Assembly (NCBI GenBank): GCA_022709585.1
Contig: JAKLIN010000012.1
Span: 1-19,546 of the forward strand
DNA: 19,546 nucleotides
Source: Nanobdellota archaeon
GTDB lineage: Archaea; Nanobdellota; Nanobdellia; Pacearchaeales; GW2011-AR1
Direction: 5' to 3'
How positions within the stretch are numbered: the stretch's first letter is position 1; every line of letters begins with the position of its first letter. The notes under the pieces are model-generated. The model ran no database searches and was not told the DNA's origin. It saw only the letters and a program-made list of their open reading frames with translations. The translations under genes and the position numbers were made by a program. Below are positions 1 through 6,331 of this stretch, piece by piece.

Positions 1-430
1 CATCATCCTGAAGTCCATGGAATTTTTCAGGAAGAGGTAATATGGACTTGGAAAGCAAAGTTAATTTGTCAACAAGAATTGAAATTTCTCCTGTTTTTGT
101 TTTGAATATTTCTCCTTGAACTCCAATAAAATCTCCAATATCAAGATATTTCAAAAAAAAGTCAAAAACTTTTTTAGAAGTTTTTTCATCTTGCAAAACA
201 ATTTGAATATTTCCTGTGGAGTCACATACTTTTCCAAATGAAATTTTTCCCAAATCTCTTCTGCTCATTAATCTTCCAGCTGTTTCAACCTTGGCATTCA
301 TCTTGCTTTTCAAGCAAGATTCCACGGTGTTTTTTTTGTCAAATTTGCTGGGATAAATTTCTACGCCAGATTTTTTCAATTCTTCAATTTTCCTTTTTCT
401 TTCATTAATTATTTGTTCTTCTCTTCCCAT
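1..430 (-). CDS. lysS: Lysyl-tRNA synthetase, class II, 5' part
   Basis: The first 143 codons of a gene that runs off the left edge of the window. The product charges tRNA-Lys with lysine in the cytoplasm. What is visible is the N-terminal OB-fold anticodon-binding domain: a charged helix (about residues 1-25), then AGRLMSRRDLGKISFG and ending in LPLPEKFHGLQDD, which is the typical class II LysRS junction before the catalytic domain. The class II motifs lie outside the window. The ATG at 430 is favoured because a TATA-like TTATTTAAAC sits about 26 bases upstream, which fits a leaderless transcript. RNase HI lies 49 bases upstream on the same strand. AspRS/AsnRS share this fold, but the LPLPEKFHGL junction is specific to LysRS. 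Confidence 0.9.
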   Translation of the reverse strand, partial: MGREEQIINERKRKIEELKKSGVEIYPSKFDKKNTVESCLKSKMNAKVETAGRLMSRRDLGKISFGKVCDSTGNIQIVLQDEKTSKKVFDFFLKYLDIGDFIGVQGEIFKTKTGEISILVDKLTLLSKSILPLPEKFHGLQDD

Positions 431-450
431 TTTAAAAACAGCTAATCTTT

Positions 451-460
451 GTTTAAATAA
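451..460 (-). promoter_or_regulatory. TATA box for lysS
   Basis: TTATTTAAAC on the minus strand is centred about 26 bases before the lysS ATG. This predicts a transcript starting at or next to the start codon. Confidence 0.55.
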
Positions 461-479
461 TTTATCTCATTAGATTATT

Positions 480-878
480 CTAAAGACTGTCCATTTCATC
501 GTTCAAAAGTCTGTCAACAACTTTTTGAAATTTGTCTTCTCTGCTTTTGTGAATATAACTAACTTTGTTGAAATTCTCTTGCAATTTTTGCACTTTTAAA
601 AAAAGTGGGCGAAGTTTTGGGCTTTTAACGCTGTACTCTCCTAAAAGCTGTTTAACAACAAGTTCAGAATCAAGAATGCAAGTAACCTCTTCTTTAGTGT
701 AAGTTGAGGCTAATTCCATTGCCTTAATCAACGCCTTATACTCTGCAGTGTTATTTGTGGTTTCCCCTATTTTTTCAGAATAAGCAGTTAAAATTTCATT
801 ATCCTTCCTTACAATCACTCCGATTGCCGCAATGCCAGGATTTCCACGAGAACCCCCATCAGAATTAGTATAAATCAT
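480..878 (-). CDS. rnhA: Ribonuclease HI family protein
   Basis: A 132-residue RNase H fold enzyme that cuts the RNA strand of RNA-DNA hybrids (R-loops, primer remnants). The start YTNSDGGSRGNPG gives the first catalytic Asp (D7). NNTAEYKAL supplies Glu46, CILDSELVVKQL supplies Asp70, and the C-terminal VVDRLLN supplies the likely fourth acidic residue Asp122. The length is right for the short archaeal/Bacillus YpdQ-like branch, which lacks the basic handle of E. coli RNase HI. A GAGGT Shine-Dalgarno-like site lies 9 bases before the ATG at 878; an out-of-frame ATG just upstream is immediately closed by a stop. The acylphosphatase-like gene ends 46 bases upstream, so the two may be cotranscribed. 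Confidence 0.9.
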   Translation of the reverse strand: MIYTNSDGGSRGNPGIAAIGVIVRKDNEILTAYSEKIGETTNNTAEYKALIKAMELASTYTKEEVTCILDSELVVKQLLGEYSVKSPKLRPLFLKVQKLQENFNKVSYIHKSREDKFQKVVDRLLNDEMDSL

Positions 879-924
879 TGCATAGTTACCTCTTCTGTTT
901 AATTTTGGAAATCTTGTTGTTTAA

Positions 925-1200
925 TTAAAAGTGTAAAACTTTGAAGCCTTTAAAATCTTGGAATTTTTCAAGGATAACATCAACTTTTCTTATTTGCGCA
1001 TATTTTGGCCCGCTTTTGCAAAGCTCAATCATTTTGTTGACTTTCTCAGGGTCTCCTTCTAAAAAAACTTCAACTCTGCCATCATCAAGTTTTCTAGTAA
1101 AACCTCTAACATCCAATTTTTCAGCATTCTCTTTTAGGAAAGCTCTAAAGAAAACATCTTGAATTGTTCCTTCAATGTAAAGTCTCACCGATTTTTTCAT
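925..1200 (-). CDS. acyP: Acylphosphatase-like protein
   Basis: A 91-residue protein of usual acylphosphatase length. The family hydrolyses carboxyl-phosphate bonds of acyl phosphates. The phosphate-binding loop region reads EGTIQDVFFRAF, where the family has GxVQGVxFR; the catalytic Arg is present (R19). DDGRVEVFLEGD matches the second conserved block. Two departures are visible: the loop Gly after Gln is Asp (D15), and the position of the catalytic Asn, 18 residues after the Arg, is Lys (K37, in GFTRKLDDG). The fold is clear but catalytic competence is doubtful. A TATA-like AAATATAAAC at 1221-1230 lies 26 bases before the ATG, supporting this start and a leaderless mRNA. Confidence 0.87.
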   Translation of the reverse strand: MKKSVRLYIEGTIQDVFFRAFLKENAEKLDVRGFTRKLDDGRVEVFLEGDPEKVNKMIELCKSGPKYAQIRKVDVILEKFQDFKGFKVLHF

Positions 1201-1220
1201 AGTATTTCTTAGAAAATGGA

Positions 1221-1230
1221 GTTTATATTT
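1221..1230 (-). promoter_or_regulatory. TATA box for the acylphosphatase-like gene
   Basis: AAATATAAAC on the minus strand, centred 26 bases before the ATG at 1200, fits a leaderless transcript. Confidence 0.5.
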
Positions 1231-1253
1231 TTAATTATCCAATTTTTTACAGA

Positions 1254-1535
1254 TTATCCTTTTAATATCTTTTCTAACTCGCCTGTTTTTGTTAACTCAT
1301 CCAATACTTTCTTGATTGAAGCGGTTGTTAAATCCTTTAAAATCACTAAACGAGGCAAATTCAAATAAGGCATAGAACGATTTTGGAGATTCATCTTCGA
1401 AAATTCTGATATATACTTCAGTTTTTCAGGAGTAGCAAACCCTAGAATATACTTTTTTTCAGAATCATCAATTGTATAATAAAAGATTCCATCTTTTTGT
1501 TCTAAAGGAATATATCTAAAATCTTTTTTAGGCAT
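1254..1535 (-). CDS. Hypothetical protein, 93 residues
   Basis: I do not recognise this family. The protein is soluble, with an N-terminal half likely to be beta-rich (FRYIPLEQKDGIFYYTID, KKYILGF) and a C-terminal half with helices (ASIKKVLDELTKTGELEKIL). It has no Cys and no membrane segment. Its ATG is separated by one base from the stop of the upstream Cys-rich DUF2284-like gene, so the two are almost certainly one transcript and may be translationally coupled. That tight linkage is the main evidence that it is a real gene and the only hint about function. Confidence 0.7.
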   Translation of the reverse strand: MPKKDFRYIPLEQKDGIFYYTIDDSEKKYILGFATPEKLKYISEFSKMNLQNRSMPYLNLPRLVILKDLTTASIKKVLDELTKTGELEKILKG

Positions 1536-1536
1536 T

Positions 1537-2160
1537 TTAATCTTTGTTTAACAAATAACCTGCCAACGAAACAAGATAAGACTCGTTATCTAAGCTATGC
1601 TCGGGAGGCCATTGCCAATTTAATTTTATTCCTAAGCTGTGCATTAATCCGGTGATGTTCACCCCGTGCGCCTCAGGGCAAGAAATAATTTCTAAACTTG
1701 GATGAACTGAAGAAAAAAAGCTTTTTTCATTTTCATGTTTTTTTCTTGCAGAAGGCTGCCATCTTCGAGGATTGTACCATTCTCTTGAAGAATTCCAAGT
1801 TTCTTGGGCTCTTTCAGAATAATATTCCTCTGGCCAATCAGGATGTTTTTTTCTTAACTTTTCCTCAACAGATTCAATTAAACTAATGTGCTTTTGAGAG
1901 TTATCTGGGTAACATTCTCGTTTCCATTCTGGATGCAATAACCTCATTCTTTCAGCAAATTCTCCTATTGGAAATTCTGTGGAAATCACGTAAATTTCTT
2001 TGTTGAAATCCAGAACTTCATTTATCAATTTCTTCGGAGGGCATCCTTGCTTTTGATTGTAATTAGGGCATCCCGCAGAATGATTATGATAAGGTGAACG
2101 GCACAGACCTTGCAATAAAGAATCATAAGGAATTTGCGAAGAGTCGACTTGCTTTATCAT
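1537..2160 (-). CDS. DUF2284-like Cys-rich metal-binding protein
   Basis: A 207-residue protein with an N-terminal Cys block, C20 in LCRSPYHNHSAGCPNY, C31, and C40 in QGCPP, plus a fourth conserved-looking Cys at 161 in ISCPEAHGVNITG, followed by LGIKLNWQWPP. The C...C...CPP block with a late C-P-E-A segment resembles DUF2284, a family of predicted metal- or Fe-S-binding proteins of unknown role. The assignment is by motif memory and moderately secure. Residues 75-150 are rich in Trp, Tyr, Glu and Lys and may be a lineage-specific insertion (HPEWKRECYPD, HPDWPEEYY look like two related segments). A TATA-like TTTATAATC at 2181-2189 is 26 bases before the ATG at 2160. Confidence 0.68.
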   Translation of the reverse strand: MIKQVDSSQIPYDSLLQGLCRSPYHNHSAGCPNYNQKQGCPPKKLINEVLDFNKEIYVISTEFPIGEFAERMRLLHPEWKRECYPDNSQKHISLIESVEEKLRKKHPDWPEEYYSERAQETWNSSREWYNPRRWQPSARKKHENEKSFFSSVHPSLEIISCPEAHGVNITGLMHSLGIKLNWQWPPEHSLDNESYLVSLAGYLLNKD

Positions 2161-2180
2161 TCTCCTAAAGAAATAAACTG

Positions 2181-2189
2181 GATTATAAA
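2181..2189 (-). promoter_or_regulatory. TATA box for the DUF2284-like gene
   Basis: TTTATAATC on the minus strand lies about 25 bases before the ATG. The transcript would also carry the 93-residue downstream gene. Confidence 0.5.
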
Positions 2190-2241
2190 TTTAATTATAA
2201 ATATCTGGTCTTAATCAAATTCTGCTCGAATCTAAATATTG

Positions 2242-2595
2242 CTATTCTTGCTTATACCCTCTTCTGCTTTTTTTTCTCTCAGCTTCAATTCTCTCAACAG
2301 CTCTGCTGATTCTGTCTTGTCCGCCCCCCAATAAAGCATATCCTGGAGAGCTCATAACTTCGACTATTTCTCCTATAGGATATTTTGTTGTAGTAACCCA
2401 ATTTCTTAGTTCTAAATAAACCGTTTCAATCCTTTCTTGTTCAGCAAGTTTAGAACCAGCAAGTTTTTGAGCAAGTGTTCCCTTCAACCCAAGACTTTCA
2501 AGATCCTCGAGTCTTTTTTTTGTAGACTCTGGGTTTTTGGTGTATCCTTCAGAAAAAAGTAAGCTTGCACCGGGAATTCTTATTTTTAGAGTCAT
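2242..2595 (-). CDS. Hypothetical protein, 117 residues
   Basis: I do not recognise this protein. It is highly charged, predicted soluble and helical, with a central RIETVYLELRNWVTTTKYP segment, a Gly-rich LLGGGQD turn and a basic C-terminus (ERIEAERKKSRRGYKQE) that could contact nucleic acid. It has no Cys and no membrane segment. A strong TATA box (TTTATAAA at 2617-2624) is 25 bases before the ATG, which supports both the start and expression as its own leaderless transcript. Neighbours give no functional clue. Confidence 0.65.
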   Translation of the reverse strand: MTLKIRIPGASLLFSEGYTKNPESTKKRLEDLESLGLKGTLAQKLAGSKLAEQERIETVYLELRNWVTTTKYPIGEIVEVMSSPGYALLGGGQDRISRAVERIEAERKKSRRGYKQE

Positions 2596-2616
2596 AAAGT
2601 TAACAATCTTAAATCG

Positions 2617-2624
2617 TTTATAAA
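2617..2624 (-). promoter_or_regulatory. TATA box for the 117-residue protein gene
   Basis: TTTATAAA is centred 25 bases before the ATG at 2595. Confidence 0.55.
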
Positions 2625-2664
2625 ATTATAGATGTTCTAACGCATAAAATAACATTCAATAATA

Positions 2665-2940
2665 TCAAAGTCCGAATGTTTTCTCCAAATCTTTCATCTG
2701 AGAGTACTTCAAGAAAAATTCCCTTCCTTTTTTTGTAATCGCGATTTTATTATTCTCTTTGTCTGAGCTGCGAACTTCTATCAAACTCTCTTTTGTCAAG
2801 TCTTTCAAGTAGAGCTTCATCTGCTGATGAGACAAATTTGCCTTGTACATCAGATGAGTTGGCTTAATTTCTCCACCTTTTTCCTGTATGATGCCGAGCA
2901 TATCTGAGATTATATCCATTCGGCTTCGTTTTCTGGCCAT
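2665..2940 (-). CDS. Winged-helix DNA-binding regulator
   Basis: A 91-residue archaeal winged-helix protein of the HTH_45 type (PF14947-like). The pattern RSRMDIISDMLGIIQEKGGE (helix 1), KPTHLMYKANLSHQQMKLYL (helices 2 and 3, the recognition helix) and LIEVRSSDKENNKIAITKKG (beta wing) is characteristic, and the whole protein is just this domain. It is likely a small transcription regulator of unknown target. No Cys or His cluster suggests a metal sensor. Its start lies inside the 3' end of the upstream membrane protein gene with a 77-base overlap in another frame, so the two are coexpressed. Starting at M8 (2919) instead would trim residues that match the family start, so 2940 is preferred. 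Confidence 0.82.
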   Translation of the reverse strand: MARKRSRMDIISDMLGIIQEKGGEIKPTHLMYKANLSHQQMKLYLKDLTKESLIEVRSSDKENNKIAITKKGREFFLKYSQMKDLEKTFGL

Positions 2941-3610
2941 GTTTTAGTATTTTAAATATCAAGAACAAAACAATCAAGTAGCTTACCAACTCAATCAGAT
3001 TTCCAATAACATAAACAACTTCCAACTGAGAAAGCATAAATAAAAACTGGCTCAAGGCAAGGAGTCCGAAAGCAAATGTCAAAATTTTAGTGTTGACAAA
3101 TCTGTTCTGTTTGTATAAAAGGTAATAGTTGTAAGTTATTAATCCGAGCAAGACTAAGGCAGTCGCATGGAACAGATAATAAAATTCTCTTCCCAAAACC
3201 GCAGAAATAATTATGAAGTAAAAAGCTAGCAAAAAGTCTCCAACTAAATTCTTTTTTGTAGGAAGCCTGTAAAGGATATACAGCCCTAACAGAGTAAACA
3301 TTCTAAACAAAAAGAAGCTTATTCCATAGATTATTTGGACAGAACTAACAACTTTTGTTTGTATAATAAAATCTCCTATTGAACTAGTGACTGAAGTGTT
3401 ATAAAAAATCGCAAACTTTGTTGCAGCCATTGCAGCTTGAGCCAGGGCAATGAAAAGCAAGCCAACCCCCAGATAAAGAGTTTTCTTGTTTCGGTTAAGC
3501 TTGTAATTTCTAAGGCATAAAATAAAAAATACCGACAAAACAACAAAACTAAAAATTTCTATAAGAATATCTCTCCCTAAGAACCAATCAGGAGTGAATA
3601 GCAGATTCAT
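2864..3610 (-). CDS. Seven-helix membrane protein of unknown function
   Basis: A 248-residue integral membrane protein. Seven hydrophobic segments can be seen (numbered from the ATG at 3610, approximately 16-34, 46-64, 92-113, 123-138, 143-162, 175-195 and 198-222), followed by a basic tail. The family is not recognised by name. A 7TM protein followed by a one-domain winged helix suggests a membrane-linked sensor-regulator pair, but this is inference. The open frame extends to a TTG at 3625; that start is one base from the GGAGG at about 3627-3631 and is less likely. The ATG at 3610 is 16 bases from it, longer than usual, so the start is uncertain. The last 77 bases overlap the downstream regulator gene. 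Confidence 0.78.
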   Translation of the reverse strand: MNLLFTPDWFLGRDILIEIFSFVVLSVFFILCLRNYKLNRNKKTLYLGVGLLFIALAQAAMAATKFAIFYNTSVTSSIGDFIIQTKVVSSVQIIYGISFFLFRMFTLLGLYILYRLPTKKNLVGDFLLAFYFIIISAVLGREFYYLFHATALVLLGLITYNYYLLYKQNRFVNTKILTFAFGLLALSQFLFMLSQLEVVYVIGNLIELVSYLIVLFLIFKILKHGQKTKPNGYNLRYARHHTGKRWRN

Positions 3611-3692
3611 TTTTTTAAATTCCAAACCTCCTTTAAAAGACTTATGAAATAACTTTCTATAATCATTTTCTAAATTATCTATTCATAATCGA

Positions 3693-3700
3693 TATATAAA
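3693..3700 (-). promoter_or_regulatory. TATA box for the 7TM/regulator operon
   Basis: TTTATATA with an A-rich upstream element (AAACTGG) matches the archaeal BRE/TATA pattern. It predicts initiation near 3670 and a leader of about 60 bases that contains a GGAGG site, unlike most genes here. The element is nearly symmetric and could also fire on the plus strand. Confidence 0.55.
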
Positions 3701-3752
3701 CCAGTTTATTTAAGTTTTTAGTTTAATCAAATTCAGCGCTCGTTTAGTTTCC

Positions 3753-3773
3753 CTCACCCGCAACAAGGGTGAG
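3753..3773. repeat. 7-bp perfect inverted repeat (hairpin or operator)
   Basis: CTCACCC at 3753-3759 is the exact reverse complement of GGGTGAG at 3767-3773, with a 7-base spacer GCAACAA. It is the only GC-rich block in a very AT-rich divergent intergenic region, between the 7TM promoter and the promoter of the small plus-strand ORF. It could be an operator, a hairpin in an RNA, or a terminator. The sequence alone does not decide. Confidence 0.6.
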
Positions 3774-3785
3774 TGCACTTTCAGA

Positions 3786-3794
3786 TATTAAATA
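3786..3794 (+). promoter_or_regulatory. TATA box for the 51-residue ORF
   Basis: TATTAAATA on the plus strand is centred 27 bases before the ATG at 3817, the same spacing as at other leaderless genes here. Confidence 0.4.
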
Positions 3795-3816
3795 AATAAA
3801 AAAACAAAAAAAGAAA

Positions 3817-3972
3817 ATGATAGAAAACACAATGATGAGAGACCTACGGCTTTTAGAAGAAAGGCTCACTGGGGCTTATTCCGAAAATGACATAGAGTCA
3901 GCATTCTTGTCCAGCATAGGTGTTGCTCCAGTAGAGATGTATTACCTTCTCAGCAAAAATAGGTACCAATAA
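3817..3972 (+). CDS. Small hypothetical protein, 51 residues
   Basis: A short ORF reading MIENTMMRDLRLLEERL, then SENDIESAFLSSIGVAP and ending YYLLSKNRYQ. It is not a recognised family. Support: it fills an otherwise empty 400-base gap, has a TATA-like element at leaderless spacing, and its composition (amphipathic Leu/Glu/Arg helix, no low-complexity Lys/Asn/Ile runs) is unlike a random AT-rich frame. Its codons are more GC-rich than the neighbours, so it may be a transferred or regulatory peptide gene. It is flanked upstream by the 7-bp inverted repeat. No Shine-Dalgarno site is present. Existence as a gene is plausible, not proven. Confidence 0.45.
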   Translation: MIENTMMRDLRLLEERLTGAYSENDIESAFLSSIGVAPVEMYYLLSKNRYQ

Positions 3973-4007
3973 AAATAGATTTTTATCTTACCTTCTCTCT
4001 TTTAATT

Positions 4008-4583
4008 TTAATATCCGCGATTGTCTAACTCATTATTCACAACCGCAACAACATGGCTAGCAAAATACATCTTTGGACCAATCGAGATCTTATTTGCAAC
4101 ACCTTTTAATCTTCTTAATTCTTTTTTTGGAATTCCATCCTGGTCTCCAATCAAAAAAATGCAATTTTCAGGGAGTTCAGCATCTCGAAGCTTTTCCCCT
4201 CTTTTATCCAGAATAAAAAGTTCATTTCCTTGCTCGATTAACTCTTCAAGCAAATCAAACAAATTCTTTTTTTCAATAAAGCATCCCGGCAAGACTTCTG
4301 TTTTTTGTCCTGGTTTATACTTGTAAAGTATTTTCTTAATCAAAGTTGCAACATCTTTCTTGCTTATATCCAACTCTGGGGTGACTTGCATTTCAATGTG
4401 TTTTGGAGGATCAGGCATGCCATAAAAAACCAAATGAGTCTTTACATCATCTCTAACACCGTGTGAAAGGAAAAAGCTTGCAATAATAACATGAATTGCA
4501 ATGTCCAATCTTCCTGCTTTCATTAAATCATCAAAATTTCCAGATGTTTGTGCTTTTTGTGAAAAATAAACAAAGTGTCTCAT
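4008..4583 (-). CDS. trmY: tRNA (pseudouridine(54)-N1)-methyltransferase TrmY
   Basis: A 191-residue SPOUT-class methyltransferase. In archaea TrmY uses S-adenosylmethionine to convert pseudouridine 54 in the tRNA T-loop to N1-methylpseudouridine. The N-terminus MRHFVYFSQKAQTSGNFDD followed by LMKAGRLDIAIHV is the family signature. The trefoil-knot cofactor site is visible in LIGDQDGIP (144-152) and SIGPKMYFASHVVAVV (167-182). The length is normal. A TATA box TTTTTATA at 4605-4612 lies 25 bases before the ATG, so it has its own leaderless promoter although the pseudouridine synthase gene cbf5 ends only 60 bases upstream. The pairing with another tRNA/rRNA modification gene is sensible. Confidence 0.95.
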   Translation of the reverse strand: MRHFVYFSQKAQTSGNFDDLMKAGRLDIAIHVIIASFFLSHGVRDDVKTHLVFYGMPDPPKHIEMQVTPELDISKKDVATLIKKILYKYKPGQKTEVLPGCFIEKKNLFDLLEELIEQGNELFILDKRGEKLRDAELPENCIFLIGDQDGIPKKELRRLKGVANKISIGPKMYFASHVVAVVNNELDNRGY

Positions 4584-4604
4584 AACAACTTAATATTTGT
4601 TGGC

Positions 4605-4612
4605 TATAAAAA
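4605..4612 (-). promoter_or_regulatory. TATA box for trmY
   Basis: TTTTTATA lies 25 bases before the trmY ATG, between trmY and cbf5. Confidence 0.55.
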
Positions 4613-4642
4613 GCATTCTAAAAAGCGAACCAGTTAGTAGTC

Positions 4643-5554
4643 TTAATGTTCCACTGGTTGAAGCACAAAAAGAGGTTTAGCAAAGAAAGTGTCATCATCA
4701 ACTATTTCCGCCATTTCAATGAATTTTCCATCGCAGAAAACGCAAATAATTTTTCCAGGAGGCAAATCCCGAGAAAGTTTTTCTTTGTGAATTAAATCAG
4801 AATATTTGATATTTTTTCCCGTAAGTATTTGTTTTAAATTGTTATTTTTTATTTTTATAACCTGATAAACTTGGGAAACAATTTCAGCAGGAATTATTAT
4901 TTTTCTTAAAGATTCTTCATTTCCGGATTTGTACTCTTTGATTGCTTTTTCAAAATCGTAAAGATTAACCGAAGGATATTCTTCTAAATCTTCTTTGAAT
5001 ATTCCTGCGCGAATTCTTCTTAACTCCAGCATATGAGCTCCAATATCAAGAGCTTTTCCCAAATCATCAATTAATTTTCTAATATAAGTTCCCCCTTGAA
5101 CTTCTGCTAAAAATAGGATATCTTTTCCATCTTTTTCAAGAAGCTGAAAATTGATTATCTCTCTTTCCCTTTCTTGTCGTTTAACTCTAGATTTAACCGG
5201 AGGTGTTTGAAGAATTTTTCCTGTGAATTTTTCAGATATCATCTTTTTTATTTTTTCAAGTTCCAATTCTTCATGAATTCTCATTATTCCAACATATTCC
5301 TTATCTTCACCTAAGAAAAATCCAGTTAATTTGCAAGCGCGATTCAAAGAGACAGGCAAAACTCCAGTAACTTTTGGGTCAAGTGTTCCGAAGTGGCTGG
5401 TTTTCTTAACTCCTAAATCTTGAAGAGATTTTCTCACAAAATCTGAAACATCAAAGCTGGTTGGTCCAGAAGGTTTATCGATATTTAAAATACCAAACTC
5501 TAAAAGTTCTTTGATTGTTTTCTCTTGTTTTATTTTATCTAAGTCTATTTTCAT
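4643..5554 (-). CDS. cbf5: Cbf5, pseudouridine synthase of H/ACA RNPs
   Basis: A 303-residue TruB/dyskerin-family enzyme that isomerises uridine to pseudouridine in rRNA, guided by H/ACA RNAs with Nop10, Gar1 and L7Ae, and in archaea can also act on tRNA U55. The opening GILNIDKPSGPTSFDV and the catalytic block HFGTLDPKVTGVLPVSL (catalytic Asp59) are diagnostic. QGGTYIRKLIDDLG and ELRRIRAG complete the catalytic domain. A C-terminal PUA domain follows (about 225-300: VYQVIKIKNNNLKQILTG, GKIICVFCDGKFIEMAEI). The long archaeal N-terminal helix LDKIKQEKTIKELLEFG distinguishes it from bacterial TruB. A TATA box TATAAAAAA at 5575-5583 is 25 bases upstream of the ATG. It is divergent from nth. Confidence 0.95.
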   Translation of the reverse strand: MKIDLDKIKQEKTIKELLEFGILNIDKPSGPTSFDVSDFVRKSLQDLGVKKTSHFGTLDPKVTGVLPVSLNRACKLTGFFLGEDKEYVGIMRIHEELELEKIKKMISEKFTGKILQTPPVKSRVKRQEREREIINFQLLEKDGKDILFLAEVQGGTYIRKLIDDLGKALDIGAHMLELRRIRAGIFKEDLEEYPSVNLYDFEKAIKEYKSGNEESLRKIIIPAEIVSQVYQVIKIKNNNLKQILTGKNIKYSDLIHKEKLSRDLPPGKIICVFCDGKFIEMAEIVDDDTFFAKPLFVLQPVEH

Positions 5555-5574
5555 AAAAAGCGAAAATTAACCTG

Positions 5575-5583
5575 TTTTTTATA
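5575..5583 (-). promoter_or_regulatory. TATA box for cbf5
   Basis: TATAAAAAA on the minus strand, preceded by AGAAAGA, is centred 25 bases before the cbf5 ATG. Confidence 0.6.
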
Positions 5584-5628
5584 TCTTTCTCGAGAAGATA
5601 AATAAAAGAAATTTGATAGTTTGCAAAA

Positions 5629-5636
5629 TATTTAAA
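5629..5636 (+). promoter_or_regulatory. TATA box for nth
   Basis: TATTTAAA preceded by GCAAAA is centred 26 bases before the ATG at 5658. It predicts a leaderless transcript and argues against the upstream in-frame TTG at 5613. Confidence 0.6.
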
Positions 5637-5657
5637 CGCTTTTTAATTAATTATCAA

Positions 5658-6308
5658 ATGAATTCTCAAACTAAAATGGATAAACAAGTCAAATTAAACA
5701 AACTACAAAGAGCAATAAAGCAATTACAAGAATTAGAAAAATTATCCAACGAAATGCCCCTCGCAGCAGAAGATTGGTTGGATGAATGGCAGATTTTGAT
5801 TGCAATTATTTTATCAGCAAGAACGCGTGACGAGATTACCATTCCGGTAGCAAAAGAGCTTTTCAAGAAATATCGTTATACCGAACAACTTGCAAAGGCT
5901 AAAATTTCAGATGTTCAGGAGATAATTCGCCCAGTAAATTTCTACAAAAATAAATCTCGATACATAATCGACTGTGCAAAACAACTCACAGAAAAATATT
6001 CTGGAAAGGTTCCTCACGACGAGAAATCCCTTCTTCAGCTTTCAGGAGTTGGAAGAAAAACAATGAATGTATTTCTAGCTGAAATCGGAAAAAATGCAAT
6101 TGGTGTTGACACCCATGTTTCTTACATTTCTCAGAAGTTGGGGTGGACTAAGAATTCAAATCCAGAAAAGATTGAGCAGGATTTAAAGAAACTTTTTCCA
6201 GAAAAGCACTGGAGAAAAATCAACTCTTGTTTAGTCAGATTCGGAAAAACTTACACCAGCAGAAAACAAAAGAATAAAATACTCGAATGTATTAAACAAA
6301 TAAATTAA
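5658..6308 (+). CDS. nth: Endonuclease III-type DNA glycosylase/AP lyase lacking the Fe-S cluster
   Basis: A 216-residue helix-hairpin-helix glycosylase of the endonuclease III family, which removes oxidised pyrimidines and cuts at abasic sites in base excision repair. LLQLSGVGRKTMNVFL is the HhH motif with catalytic Lys134, and GVDTHVSYISQKLG holds catalytic Asp151. LLSAR-type segment ILSARTRDE is the archaeal version of the N-terminal block. The C-terminus (SCLVRFGKTYTSRKQKNKILECIKQIN in the protein, about 190-216) lacks the C-x6-C-x2-C-x5-C cluster ligands; only one Cys remains in that stretch. The start at 5658 was chosen from the TATA spacing; the frame extends upstream to a TTG that lies before the promoter. 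ogg2 follows 23 bases later on the same strand. Confidence 0.9.
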   Translation: MNSQTKMDKQVKLNKLQRAIKQLQELEKLSNEMPLAAEDWLDEWQILIAIILSARTRDEITIPVAKELFKKYRYTEQLAKAKISDVQEIIRPVNFYKNKSRYIIDCAKQLTEKYSGKVPHDEKSLLQLSGVGRKTMNVFLAEIGKNAIGVDTHVSYISQKLGWTKNSNPEKIEQDLKKLFPEKHWRKINSCLVRFGKTYTSRKQKNKILECIKQIN

Positions 6309-6331
6309 AATAAAACTTAGGTAATCAAACT

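Noticed and set aside
3753..3773. The inverted repeat as a CRISPR repeat or mobile-element end
   Set aside because: It is a single copy, without spacers, a transposase or target duplication in the window.
5613..5657. N-terminal extension of nth starting at a TTG
   Set aside because: It overlaps and precedes the TATA element at 5629-5636. The ATG at 5658 gives leaderless spacing and a normal-length protein.
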